A stretch of 64,000 nt of DNA. Source: Mesorhizobium sp. B2-8-5. Its GTDB lineage: Bacteria > Pseudomonadota > Alphaproteobacteria > Rhizobiales > Rhizobiaceae. The stretch is taken from the NCBI RefSeq assembly GCF_006440675.2, contig NZ_CP083951.1, positions 1,302,001 through 1,366,000 of the forward strand, in the 5' to 3' direction. Shown here in pieces: positions 15,215-23,416 of the stretch (position 1 is the first letter of the stretch; every line of letters begins with the position of its first letter). The notes under the pieces were generated by a model. It saw only the letters and a program-made list of their open reading frames with translations, did not search any database and had not been told where the DNA came from. Position numbers and translations under genes: made by a program.

Positions 15215-16015
15215 TCAGCGCGACGACAGCGGTTTCTTCACGGTCTTGAGAAGCGCGCGCTGGATGAGCTCGTTGCCGGCGACGACCTCGCCATTGTCCA
15301 GCATGTCCTGTCCGCCATCCATATCGGAGACGAAGCCGCCGGCTTCGCGCACCAGAAGGATGCCCGCGGCGATGTCCCAGGACGACAGGCCGGTTTCCCA
15401 GAAGCCGTCCATGCGGCCGGCCGCGACATAGGCGAGATCGAGCGCGGCGGAGCCAAGGCGGCGTACGCCGGAGACTTCGGCCATGACGTTGCGCAGCTCG
15501 ATCAGGAAATTGCCGTGCTGGCCGCGGCCGAGATGCGGTACGCCGCAGCCGATTACCGCGTCGGTCAGCTTGGAGCGCCCGGCAACGCGCAGCCGACGGT
15601 CGTTCATGAAGGCGCCGCCGCCGCGCTCGGCCGTGTAGAGTTCGTCCATCGCCGGATTGTAGACGACGCCGGCGACGATCTGGCCCTGGCGCTCGAGCGC
15701 GATCGACACCGAGAAGACCGGAATGCCGTGCAGGAAGTTGGTGGTGCCGTCGAGCGGGTCGACGATCCAGCGATGCTGGGCGTCCTCGCCTTCGACGGCG
15801 CCGCGCTCCTCCATCAGGAAGGCGTAACCCGGCCGCGCCTTGGAAAGCTCGGCGAAGACGATCTCTTCGGCCTTGCGGTCGGCCTGGCTGACATAGTCGC
15901 CCGGGCCTTTCATCGAGACCTGCAGGTTCTGCACCTCGCCGAAGTCGCGCGACAGCGAGCGGCCGGCTTTCATCGCGGCCTGGACCATGACGTTGAGGAG
16001 AGCGGAACGCGCCAT
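15215..16015 (-). CDS. suhB: Inositol monophosphatase family protein (SuhB-like)
   Basis: A 266-residue protein of the Mg-dependent FIG phosphatase family. Motif one WIVDPLDGTTNFLHG and motif two WDIAAGILLVREAGG are intact, as is the earlier EERG (metal-binding glutamate). Length matches SuhB. It likely hydrolyses inositol-1-phosphate; SuhB in enterobacteria also acts in rRNA transcription antitermination, which is not shown here. It follows efp by 23 bases and may be cotranscribed with it. Confidence 0.9.
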   Translation of the reverse strand: MARSALLNVMVQAAMKAGRSLSRDFGEVQNLQVSMKGPGDYVSQADRKAEEIVFAELSKARPGYAFLMEERGAVEGEDAQHRWIVDPLDGTTNFLHGIPVFSVSIALERQGQIVAGVVYNPAMDELYTAERGGGAFMNDRRLRVAGRSKLTDAVIGCGVPHLGRGQHGNFLIELRNVMAEVSGVRRLGSAALDLAYVAAGRMDGFWETGLSSWDIAAGILLVREAGGFVSDMDGGQDMLDNGEVVAGNELIQRALLKTVKKPLSSR

Positions 16016-16038
16016 TTTTTCTTCCTGCTTTTTTGCCG

Positions 16039-16605
16039 TTAATCCGCGCGGCGCATGTAGGTGATTTCGTTGGTGTCGACGATGATGCGCTCGCCGGCCG
16101 AGATGAAGGGCGGCACCAGCACGCGAATGCCGTTCTCCAGCACCGCCGGCTTGTAGGAGGAGGCGGCCGTCTGGCCCCTAACCACCGGGTCGGCCTCGGT
16201 GATGGTCAGCGTTACCTGGTCGGGCAGCGAAATGCCGATCGGCCGCTCCTCGTAAAGCTGCACCGTCACCATCATGCCGTCCTGCAGGAAGGCGGCGCGC
16301 TCGCCAACGAAGTCCTTGGCCAGCTCGAGCTGCTCGTAGCTTTCGGTATCCATGAAGACCAGGGCGTCGCCCTGCTCGTAGAGGAACGAAAAATCCTTCA
16401 GATCGAGCCGGATCTGCTCGACGGTCTCGGCCGAGCGGAAGCGCTCGTTGAGCTTGGTGCCGTTGATCAGGTTCTTCAGCTCGACCTGATTGTAGGCGCC
16501 GCCCTTGCCAGGCTTGACGGTGTTGGTCTTGACCGCCACCCACAGCCCGCCATCGTGCTCGATGACGTAGCCGGGACGGATTTCGTTGCCACTGATCTTG
16601 GCCAT
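16039..16605 (-). CDS. efp: Translation elongation factor P
   Basis: A 188-residue protein, the normal EF-P length, starting [20 protein letters not shown]. The loop [10 protein letters not shown] carries Lys34, the residue that in many bacteria is modified to allow rescue of polyproline stalls; no epmA or epmB gene is in this window. The other EF-P elements [11 protein letters not shown] and the OB-fold end are present. The open frame continues 49 codons upstream but that part is unlike EF-P, so the start is placed at 16605. Confidence 0.97.
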   Translation of the reverse strand: MAKISGNEIRPGYVIEHDGGLWVAVKTNTVKPGKGGAYNQVELKNLINGTKLNERFRSAETVEQIRLDLKDFSFLYEQGDALVFMDTESYEQLELAKDFVGERAAFLQDGMMVTVQLYEERPIGISLPDQVTLTITEADPVVRGQTAASSYKPAVLENGIRVLVPPFISAGERIIVDTNEITYMRRAD

Positions 16606-16748
16606 GATGAACTGATCCGGAATGAGATTTTTCAGGCGCGGGTCGCGCTTTGGCGCCTCCAAGACCACAAATTGCACGCAGTAGCAAGGGAGGGAGGCAA
16701 GGGAGGGGACCCAAGCGAGCCAGGAAATGGCGTCCATAGCGCCATGCG

Positions 16749-17867
16749 TCAACGCAGGCGATTTGCCTTCTGCAGCGCCTGCTTGGTCTGGTCGTCGTCG
16801 AGGCCCTGCAGGAAATCGTCCATCCGCGGGTCGATCAGGCCGGCGCGGCGGGCGACGATGTACCAGGCGCCGGCAAGGATCAGGTCCGGGTCGGTGCCGA
16901 TGCCGCCCATATAGAGCTTGGCGAGGCGGTTCTGGGCGGCGACGTTGCCGCCCTCCGCCGCCCGCTTCATCCAGGCAAAGCCCGATTTCAGGTCGCGCCC
17001 GCCGCCGCGGCCCTCGATCATCCAGGCGGCGAGGTCGATCTGCGCGGTGTCGTAGTTCTGCCTCGCGGCTTGCGCCAGCAGAAGACGCGCCTGGGCGTCG
17101 TCGTGCGGCTTGCCGCCGACGCCGTTGGCGTAGAGCTGCGCCATTGCATATTGCGCATCGGCAAGGCCGGTGGCGGCGGCACGCTCGTAGTAGACGGCGG
17201 CCTTCACCAGGCCGTCATCGCCGGGATCCTGCTGGACGAGCAACTGGGCGAAATTGAACTGCGCAAGCCGGTTGCCGGCCTCGGCCGAGGCCTGCATCAG
17301 CGCGAAGGCGCCCTTTTCGTCCTTCTTCACATAACGGCCGTCGAGCAGCATCAGCGCATATTGGAACTGTGCCTCCGGCACGCCCTGTTCGGCGGCCAGC
17401 GCATACCATTTGCCGGCCTCGGCCGGATTGAGCGGCACGCCCAGTCCGCGCGACAGGATCTCGGCCACCAGCGTCTCGGCCGCCGGATCGCCGTTCTTGG
17501 CGCGGTCCATGGCGAGGTTGTAGGCGGTCTTGTAAAGCCCGCGCTGGAAGGCGCCGTAGGCGGCGTCCGGCTGCTTGGCGCCGAAGCGGTCGGGATTGAC
17601 GGCGTCGGCCGATGGCGGCGTCATGGTGGCCGGTTGCGGCAAGGTGTTTTGGATCGGCTTGTCGATGTGCGTGGTGGTGCCGAACCTGCTCGCATCCGGC
17701 TCGCCGGCATCCGGCGTTGCCGCGTTCGGTGTGGCCGTATTCGGTGTGCCGGAGTCCGGAGTGCCGGCATCCGGCCGCTGCTGTGGCAGCGGGATGGTCT
17801 CAGCCGCCATCGCGGCCTGCGCCAACAAGCCGGCCAGGACAACCAGAGAAAGGACACGCAGGCGCAT
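16749..17867 (-). CDS. Sel1-repeat periplasmic protein
   Basis: A 372-residue exported protein. The signal peptide [20 protein letters not shown] is followed by [15 protein letters not shown], then a low-complexity linker built of TP-N/D-A units (residues about 32-50), and then at least six Sel1-like repeats of the form A...WYxxAAEQGxPEAQFxLAxLY (for example [20 protein letters not shown]). Sel1 repeats mediate protein contacts. The start is one base after the stop of the ThiE-like gene, so the two are translationally coupled, an odd pairing of a periplasmic scaffold with a cytoplasmic TIM barrel. A longer N-terminus is possible in frame but would hide the signal peptide. Confidence 0.85.
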   Translation of the reverse strand: MRLRVLSLVVLAGLLAQAAMAAETIPLPQQRPDAGTPDSGTPNTATPNAATPDAGEPDASRFGTTTHIDKPIQNTLPQPATMTPPSADAVNPDRFGAKQPDAAYGAFQRGLYKTAYNLAMDRAKNGDPAAETLVAEILSRGLGVPLNPAEAGKWYALAAEQGVPEAQFQYALMLLDGRYVKKDEKGAFALMQASAEAGNRLAQFNFAQLLVQQDPGDDGLVKAAVYYERAAATGLADAQYAMAQLYANGVGGKPHDDAQARLLLAQAARQNYDTAQIDLAAWMIEGRGGGRDLKSGFAWMKRAAEGGNVAAQNRLAKLYMGGIGTDPDLILAGAWYIVARRAGLIDPRMDDFLQGLDDDQTKQALQKANRLR

Positions 17868-17868
17868 G

Positions 17869-18516
17869 TCAGTCCTCGAAACGCGGCGCGGTTTCATCGA
17901 GCAGCGCGTTGGCGGCGGCAATCGCCGCCCGCGGGTCGCGCCCGTCGGCAAAGACGGCGCTGGACAGCGCCACAAATTCCGCGCCAGTCGCGGCCACCGT
18001 CTCGACGGAAGCAAGCTCGGAGCCGGCCATGACGATGCAGGGGATCGAAATCATCTCCGCCCACCATTTGCCGAGGGTGAGGTTGCGGTGGTGCGGCTCC
18101 GGCTTGTTGTCATAGCCGAAACGGCCGAAGAACATATAGTCGGGCCGCTCCTCGCCGAGCTCCAGCGCCTCGTCGCGCGTCTTGGCGCCACCGACGCCGA
18201 CCATCATCTTGCCGGCCAGACGCTCGATCGTCTCGGCGAGTTCCCCCGACTTCACTTCGACATGGATGCCGTCGGCCTGGACGCGCCCGGCGATGCGGCT
18301 GTCGCCGGCGATGATGACAGCGACGCCGGCACTTTGAGCGATCGGCACGATCCTTTCGGCAAAGGCCTGGAAGGAGGCATCGTCCATGCCGTTGTCGGGC
18401 AGGATCAGCGAGGCGACGTCGCCGCCCTCGAACGCCGCGCAGATCTGCTCCGCCGGCACGAGCGGCGGCGCGATCAGCACGATGCGGCAGCGGTTGGGCG
18501 GAGTTAAATCGTTCAT
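17869..18516 (-). CDS. ThiE/TenI superfamily protein (thiamine phosphate synthase-like)
   Basis: A 215-residue TIM-barrel protein. The order of strands matches ThiE: VGVGGAKTRDEALELG corresponds to the GvSvHs region, DYMFFGRFG to DYIGvGPvF, and VMAGSELASVETVAATGAEF to the phosphate-binding AIGGI...G region. However, the HLGQ-D motif for the pyrophosphate is replaced (GIHVEVKSGELAE) and the TxTK stretch is absent, so catalysis of the thiamine phosphate synthase reaction is doubtful. It is not next to other thi genes and has no TPP riboswitch; it is coupled to a Sel1 protein. I leave the symbol blank for this reason. Confidence 0.7.
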   Translation of the reverse strand: MNDLTPPNRCRIVLIAPPLVPAEQICAAFEGGDVASLILPDNGMDDASFQAFAERIVPIAQSAGVAVIIAGDSRIAGRVQADGIHVEVKSGELAETIERLAGKMMVGVGGAKTRDEALELGEERPDYMFFGRFGYDNKPEPHHRNLTLGKWWAEMISIPCIVMAGSELASVETVAATGAEFVALSSAVFADGRDPRAAIAAANALLDETAPRFED

Positions 18517-18727
18517 TGGCCTTCGATCCCGGTTTCGCCTATGCCGGGCGAAGATGGTTGCATTGCGGCATAGAGCAAAGGGGGCGGCTTGAACAGCAGC
18601 CGTGCGGCGCCAGGGCCAAAATGCTTAACCACCGCTGTGGCTTGCGTCGCCCATTCGGGTTCCGAGGATGGCGTTGGAAGCCGCGGGGAGGTCCGCTAGA
18701 TATGCAGGCAAAAAGCAGGACAGGCAC

Positions 18728-19456
18728 ATGGCGCAAAACATCTACGACCGTCCGGATTTCTTCGACGGCTATAGTCGTCTTGGCCGCTCGGTCGAGGGCC
18801 TGGGCGGCGCGCCCGAATGGCCGGCGCTGCGCGCCATGTTGCCCGACGTCAACGGCTTGAGCATCGTCGATCTCGGTTGCGGGTTCGGCTGGTTCTGCCG
18901 CTGGGCGCGCTCGCATGGCGCGAGCGAAGTCCTCGGCCTCGACCTGTCGGAAAAGATGCTTGCACGGGCACGCGCCGCCGGCTCCGACGATGCCGTCACC
19001 TATCGGCGCGCCGACCTCGACGAACTCAGTCTGCCAAAAGCCCGTTTCGACCTCGCCTACAGCTCGCTTGCCTTGCATTATGTCGGCGATGCCGCGGGCT
19101 TGTTCGCGACCGTCCACGAGGCCCTGGTTCCCGGCGGAACCTTCGTCTTCTCGACGGAACATCCGATTTACATGGCGCCGACCAACCCGGGCTGGTCCGT
19201 CGATGCCGCGGGCAGGAAGACATGGCCGGTCGACCGGTATCTGGTCGAGGGACCGCGCACCACAGATTGGTTCACCAAGGGCGTGGTCAAGCACCACCGC
19301 ACCATCGGCACCACGCTCAATTTGCTGATCCAGGCCGGATTCAGCATCGGGCATGTCGAGGAATTTTGCCCGTCGGAGGAGCAGATCGCCGCTCGGCCGG
19401 AACTGGCCGAGGAACTCGAGCGGCCAATGTTCCTGCTGGTCCAGGCACGGCGGTGA
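18728..19456 (+). CDS. Class I SAM-dependent methyltransferase
   Basis: A 242-residue Rossmann-fold methyltransferase. Motif I is VDLGCGFGWFCRWAR, the acidic ribose contact is in VLGLDLSEKMLARARA, motif post-I ITYRRADLDEL-like VTYRRADLDEL, and motif IV is FDLAYSSLALHYVGD. The N-terminus AQNIYDRPDFFDGYSRLGRS resembles small-molecule methyltransferases of the Methyltransf_11 type. Substrate unknown. The ATG at 18728 has GGACAGG upstream; the frame is open further upstream without a ribosome site. Confidence 0.85.
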   Translation: MAQNIYDRPDFFDGYSRLGRSVEGLGGAPEWPALRAMLPDVNGLSIVDLGCGFGWFCRWARSHGASEVLGLDLSEKMLARARAAGSDDAVTYRRADLDELSLPKARFDLAYSSLALHYVGDAAGLFATVHEALVPGGTFVFSTEHPIYMAPTNPGWSVDAAGRKTWPVDRYLVEGPRTTDWFTKGVVKHHRTIGTTLNLLIQAGFSIGHVEEFCPSEEQIAARPELAEELERPMFLLVQARR

Positions 19457-19604
19457 TGAACTCAGCTTGAAGCTAACGCCTCGCGCACGCGGCCACATTC
19501 GCCAGTGCCGAATGTCGGGATCAGGCGCAAGTTCGGCGCATTTCTTGGCGACTCCCGCACGCCCCCGGCACTAAGCTGTCCTCGCTGCCTCAAGGAGGTT
19601 TCGC

Positions 19605-20003
19605 ATGCGCGGCCATTGCTTATGTGGCGCTGTTGCCTTTGAAGTCGATGGCTCGGCACAGGCCTGCGTGGTTTGTCATTGTGAAAGTTGTCGGCGGCAA
19701 TGTTCTGCGCCGATGACCGCCTATATTGGCGTCCTGGACGGCCAATGGCGATGGCTGGGCAAGCCACCGAAGGTATTCAACTCTTCTCCCGGCGTGGAAA
19801 GAACATTTTGCGATCACTGTGGCTCGCCGCTTTCCTTCCGCTCAAAGAACATGTCTGGTGTCATGCATTTTTTTGCGGCTGCGATGGCGGAGCCGGAAAA
19901 ATTTGTGCCTACGCTACATGTCGCTTTCGAGGAAAAGCTCCCCTGGTTGAAACTCGCCGACGGCCTGCCGTCGCGTTTTGGGCCTGACTATACGAAAGGC
20001 TAG
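19605..20003 (+). CDS. GFA family protein (CENP-V/GFA zinc domain)
   Basis: A 132-residue protein with the complete zinc cysteine pattern of the GFA fold: HCLCGAV, VVCHCESCRRQC, and FCDHCGSPL. The strong Shine-Dalgarno AAGGAGG precedes the ATG. The family was named after a glutathione-dependent formaldehyde-activating enzyme, but most members have no proven activity, so only the fold is assigned. It stands between a methyltransferase and a convergent GNAT gene. Confidence 0.9.
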   Translation: MRGHCLCGAVAFEVDGSAQACVVCHCESCRRQCSAPMTAYIGVLDGQWRWLGKPPKVFNSSPGVERTFCDHCGSPLSFRSKNMSGVMHFFAAAMAEPEKFVPTLHVAFEEKLPWLKLADGLPSRFGPDYTKG

Positions 20004-20037
20004 AGGGGCAGGCGCTTCCGTGAAACGCTGAGCCGCT

Positions 20038-20496
20038 CTACAGCTCCAGCTTGTAGCCGATATGGCTGGCCTTGAAGCCAAGGCGCTCATAGAAGCGATG
20101 CGCGTCGAGCCGGCTCTTGTTGGTCGTCAGCTGGACGACGCGGCAGCCGCGCTCGCGGCATTTGTCGATCGCCCATTCGAAGAGGCGCTGTCCCAAGCCC
20201 TCGCCGCGCCGCTCCGCCGCGATGCGCACCGCCTCGATCAGGCCGCGCCGGGAACCGCGCAGCGACAGCCCGGCGATAAAGGTGATCTGCAGCGTGCCGA
20301 TCACGTCGTCGCCGTCGGTCATCACCGCGAGGAACTGGTTCGGATCGCCGTCTATCGCGGCGAAGGCGTCCAGATAGGCCCGCGACAGCGGCAGGCCGGC
20401 GTCTTCGCGGGCCTGGCCGAGCGCGTCGTCGGCAAGCATCGCGACGATCGCAGCAATGTCCGCTTCGCGTGCCTTGCGAATGCTGATGGCGTTCAT
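20038..20496 (-). CDS. GNAT family N-acetyltransferase
   Basis: A 152-residue acetyltransferase: N-terminal ISIRKAREADIAAIVAMLAD, acetyl-CoA loop RGEGLGQRLFEWAIDKCRERG and the C-terminal DAHRFYERLGFKASHIGYKLEL are all standard. The start MNAIS at 20496 is six bases after AGAGGT; a second ATG two codons earlier is too close to that site. Substrate not predictable. Confidence 0.9.
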   Translation of the reverse strand: MNAISIRKAREADIAAIVAMLADDALGQAREDAGLPLSRAYLDAFAAIDGDPNQFLAVMTDGDDVIGTLQITFIAGLSLRGSRRGLIEAVRIAAERRGEGLGQRLFEWAIDKCRERGCRVVQLTTNKSRLDAHRFYERLGFKASHIGYKLEL

Positions 20497-20659
20497 TTCC
20501 ATACCTCTAGACAGCGAGCCGGCCGAATGACGAACCTTGGCCGTGCGGCAGGTCGTCGATATCGGGCCGGCAATAGCGGATGCAGGCAACAATGACTATC
20601 CGGGCCGCGCTATTCTGCGCTATGGCTGAATTCCCGCCTTCTCCAACCTTCCCTTGCCG

Positions 20660-21430
20660 ATGTCAGGCCCGCTCAGCGACCCGTGGTTCTATGCCGCCGC
20701 CATTCCGGCGGTGATCCTTGTCGGCTTGTCGAAAGGCGGCTTCGGCGGCGCCGTCGGTTTCGTCGGCGTGCCGCTGATGGCGCTGACCATCCCGCCGGTT
20801 CAGGCGGCTGCCATCCTGCTGCCGATCCTGTGCTTGATGGATGTCGTTTCCGTGTGGACCTGGTGGGGCGTCTACGACCGCAAGATGCTGGTCGACATGA
20901 TGCCTGGCGCCGTCATCGGCATCGGGCTCGGCTGGCTGACAGCGGCTTTGGTCACCGAGGAGATGGTGCGGCTGATCGTCGGCGCGGTCGCGCTGGTGTT
21001 CGTGCTGCGCTGGATCTACCTGCAGTTCCGCCACGGCGCCGACCATGCGGCGGAACCGAACCGCATTGCCGCCGCCTTCTGGGGCACGGTCGCCGGCTTC
21101 ACCAGCTTCGTCGCCCATGTCGGCGGCCCGCCCTTCCAGGTCTATGCGCTGCCGATCCGGCTCGATCCGAAAGTGCTGTCGGGCACGGCGGCGATCTTCT
21201 TTGCCGCCACCAACGCGCTGAAGCTCATCCCCTATTTCGCGCTCGGCCAGTTCGACACCACCAACCTTACAGCGTCGGCGGTGCTGATGCCCCTGGCGCC
21301 GCTTTCCACCATCGCCGGGGCGTGGCTGGTGCGCCGCATGCGGGCAGAGATCTTCTACCCGTTCACCTACGCCACCGTCGCGGTGGTCGCCGTCAAGTTG
21401 CTGTGGGATGGTATCGCCGGCTTGTGGTGA
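20660..21430 (+). CDS. TSUP family transporter (TauE/SafE)
   Basis: A 256-residue protein with about eight membrane segments and the two half-repeats of the sulfite exporter TauE/SafE family: GLSKGGFGGAVGFVGVPLMAL in the first half and GFTSFVAHVGGPPFQVYALP in the second. The family moves sulfur-containing anions or organic acids; the substrate is open. The ATG at 20660 is preferred over a TTG two codons before. It is convergent with DUF2269. Confidence 0.9.
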   Translation: MSGPLSDPWFYAAAIPAVILVGLSKGGFGGAVGFVGVPLMALTIPPVQAAAILLPILCLMDVVSVWTWWGVYDRKMLVDMMPGAVIGIGLGWLTAALVTEEMVRLIVGAVALVFVLRWIYLQFRHGADHAAEPNRIAAAFWGTVAGFTSFVAHVGGPPFQVYALPIRLDPKVLSGTAAIFFAATNALKLIPYFALGQFDTTNLTASAVLMPLAPLSTIAGAWLVRRMRAEIFYPFTYATVAVVAVKLLWDGIAGLW

Positions 21431-21461
21431 GGTGACTATCAGGCCACCTCACCACAAGCAT

Positions 21462-22013
21462 TCAGGCGGCGCTCGGCACCATCTGGCGGCTACCGCCGAA
21501 GGCGAGCGCGGCGCCCAGCGCGACCACCATGACCATGCCGGCAAGAATGCCGATGTCGTGCAGGGTGGGCTTCAGCACCATGTCGGCGATGATCACCAGC
21601 ATCACCGCATAATCGAGGCGCGCCCAGTTCATCATGCGCTGGCCGATGGCAAGAACGGCCGGCGTCACGCCCTGCTCGGCGATCATGGCGCCCATGCGCT
21701 CGCCGGTTGGCTTGAAGACGAGCATGCCGATCGAGAAGGTCGTGGCATAGCCGACGAGGCCGATGACGATCCACAGGTCGGCAAAGCCGACCCAGAAGCC
21801 GCACATGATGAGGCCGAAGACCAGCGTCAGCATCGACATCGGCGCGAAGAACTTGCCGCCGAGCTGCCCGCTGGCGCGCATAGCCTGCAGCTTGTCCTCG
21901 ATGTTGCCGGCACGCTCGGCCAGCACGCCGAGCAGGAACAGCACGAAGCCGCCGCCGACCCACAAAACGGCCGAAACGATGTGAAGGAATTTGACGATCG
22001 AATACCAATCCAT
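21462..22013 (-). CDS. DUF2269 family membrane protein
   Basis: A 183-residue protein with four or five membrane segments beginning MDWYSIVKFLHIVSAVLWVG, a conserved pattern (Kx-LHI-SAxxWVGG) of DUF2269, with GQRMMNWARLDYAVMLVII-type text in the second half. The ATG at 22013 follows GGGAG. Histidines in the first segment recall haem-binding membrane proteins, but no function is established. Confidence 0.8.
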   Translation of the reverse strand: MDWYSIVKFLHIVSAVLWVGGGFVLFLLGVLAERAGNIEDKLQAMRASGQLGGKFFAPMSMLTLVFGLIMCGFWVGFADLWIVIGLVGYATTFSIGMLVFKPTGERMGAMIAEQGVTPAVLAIGQRMMNWARLDYAVMLVIIADMVLKPTLHDIGILAGMVMVVALGAALAFGGSRQMVPSAA

Positions 22014-22248
22014 GGTCTGCTCCCGGATATCCCGCATGATTTCGAGCGGCGCGGATTTGCGCGCCGCTTCAGAGGAGCGGGCTTTTGCGTGGCGCGTGTT
22101 TCGGAACGATGTCGCGGCGGCAGCCAACATGTTTCGAAGGCCGCGATGACAGCATCCGAAATCCGGTTTTCGGGCGATCCCGGGCGGCGAGGCCGGCTGT
22201 CCTGTTCCGGCACAGAAAAGCGCGGTCGCTTAAAAAATCGTCGCCGCG

Positions 22249-22263
22249 TTAAGGGTTCATTAA
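22249..22263 (+). promoter_or_regulatory. CtrA box TTAA-N7-TTAA before candidate small RNA
   Basis: TTAAGGGTTCATTAA is a perfect match to the CtrA full site (TTAA, seven bases, TTAA). A -10-like TACTAT lies at 22278-22283, which would put the transcription start near 22290 and the box near -34, the position of CtrA-activated promoters. CtrA is the cell-cycle master regulator of alphaproteobacteria; that it acts here is inferred. Confidence 0.6.
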
Positions 22264-22289
22264 GCTTTACGGGCGTTTACTATGCGCAT

Positions 22290-22386
22290 CCAGTTTTGCT
22301 GGATTCTTACCGAGTGGTTGGAGCCACTTTGTTTGACGCCTCCCTGTTAAACTCCTGAGAGCCGCCTTATCCGCGGCTCTTTTTTT
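22290..22386 (+). ncRNA. Candidate trans-acting small RNA upstream of rcdA
   Basis: No protein frame fits this segment, but it folds as a compact small RNA: hairpin 1 CCAG-ttttg-CTGG (22290-22302), hairpin 2 AGTGG-ttggag-CCACT (22313-22328), an unpaired GACGCCTCCCTG (CCTCCC at 22339-22344, complementary to Shine-Dalgarno sequences), and a perfect 8-bp terminator with seven T residues. It has its own promoter-like sequence under a CtrA box. C-rich anti-Shine-Dalgarno loops plus a terminator are typical of alphaproteobacterial regulatory RNAs such as the suhB/MmgR and AbcR types, but I cannot assign it to a family with confidence. It could instead be a short attenuated leader of rcdA. Confidence 0.55.
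22358..22386 (+). terminator. Rho-independent terminator of the small RNA
   Basis: AGAGCCGC-cttatcc-GCGGCTCT followed by a T-run (seven in all): perfect 8-bp stem. There is no coding gene on the plus strand for more than 900 bases before it, which is why a small RNA is proposed. Confidence 0.9.
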
Positions 22387-22444
22387 GTCCGCGGGCGGCA
22401 AGCCGGGTGCCATCCGCTTGCGGATGGCTGGAACGAGGCCGGCG

Positions 22445-22459
22445 TTAACCGTTTGTTAA
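22445..22459 (+). promoter_or_regulatory. CtrA box TTAA-N7-TTAA in front of rcdA
   Basis: TTAACCGTTTGTTAA is a second perfect CtrA full site, about 115 bases before the rcdA start codon and downstream of the small-RNA terminator, so it would serve rcdA itself. In Caulobacter rcdA belongs to the CtrA regulon; the site here supports the same wiring. Confidence 0.65.
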
Positions 22460-22574
22460 ACATGCGCTTGCCTTCATGGGCATCGAAGCGCATTTTCAAG
22501 CCTCAGTCATTTAGGGTGCGGGCCGCGTCGGCAAGGATTGCCGAATCGGCCGACGGCAGTGCAGGGGCGTATCG

Positions 22575-23105
22575 ATGAACGAGCCTTCGAAGGGCAGCGC
22601 GAAGACCATCAAATTGGCGGAGCGCCGGGTTTTCTCCCAATCCTTCAAGCCGCTCTACCAGGAAGGCATGGGGCTGGTCGAGCAGGCCGCCGAATATCTC
22701 GATGGCAAGGGCAGGCTCGAAGCCAAGAAATTGTCGCGCACGGCGGCGACACTCTATGCGGCCGAGTCGATGCGGCTGACCACAAGGCTCATGCAGGTCG
22801 CCTCCTGGCTGCTTTTGCAGCGGGCGGCGAATTCCGGCGAGATGACGCGCGACCAGGTGGCCTCGGAGAAATCCAAGGTGCGACTCGACACCGCCTCCGC
22901 GCATGACGAGGCGCTCGGCTGGAAAGAGCTGCCCAAGGATTTTCTGGACCTCGTGACGCGCTCGCTGCGCCTTCAGGCGCTGGTGCGGCGCATGGACGAG
23001 GAAATCTATGGCGGCGTCATCAACGAGACGCACGCCCCCAGCCGGCGGGCCAACCCGGTTTCCGACCAGATCAGTCTCTTGAATACGGCTTTCGCGCGCG
23101 GCTGA
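22575..23105 (+). CDS. rcdA: RcdA-like protein (DUF1465), regulator of CtrA degradation
   Basis: A 176-residue helical protein of the DUF1465 family, to which Caulobacter RcdA belongs, and of the same length. Typical parts are SQSFKPLYQEGMGLVEQAAEYLDG, the helix with AATLYAAESMRLTTRLMQVASWLLLQRA and the C-terminal RMDEEIYGG. RcdA is an adaptor that helps deliver CtrA and other substrates to ClpXP at the cell pole during the G1-S transition. ATG preceded by AGGGGC. Two CtrA boxes and a candidate small RNA lie upstream, so CtrA may control the gene that promotes its own destruction. Confidence 0.85.
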   Translation: MNEPSKGSAKTIKLAERRVFSQSFKPLYQEGMGLVEQAAEYLDGKGRLEAKKLSRTAATLYAAESMRLTTRLMQVASWLLLQRAANSGEMTRDQVASEKSKVRLDTASAHDEALGWKELPKDFLDLVTRSLRLQALVRRMDEEIYGGVINETHAPSRRANPVSDQISLLNTAFARG

Positions 23106-23416
23106 AACCGCGTTTGCAACAAACGCCGCGATAGCGGCGCGCGGGAAGCGGGAACCCACATCGTTCAATCGAGGCGCGATCTGGCGAGCCGCGATCGTGG
23201 CCGCAAGTCGAGCGCCTGCGACCCCGACTGCTCTTCGATACTGCGGGTAACCGTCGTTGCATCGAAGGCCATGCCGGCCTTCGCGAGAAATATTGCCCTT
23301 GTCTTGAAGCGATGGGCTCCTAGTTGGAGCCGTTCGCCGCAGCCGGGTCGACCTGAGCCGGTTTTGCAAGAAAATCACCGTCACTGTGACCAAAGCAGAT
23401 TGCGAGGCTTGATCCC
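23106..23416. other. Intergenic region, nothing recognised
   Basis: The 311 bases between rcdA and the glycosyltransferase show no convincing reading frame, no clear terminator and none of the dispersed repeats found elsewhere in the window. It presumably carries the glycosyltransferase promoter. Confidence 0.5.
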
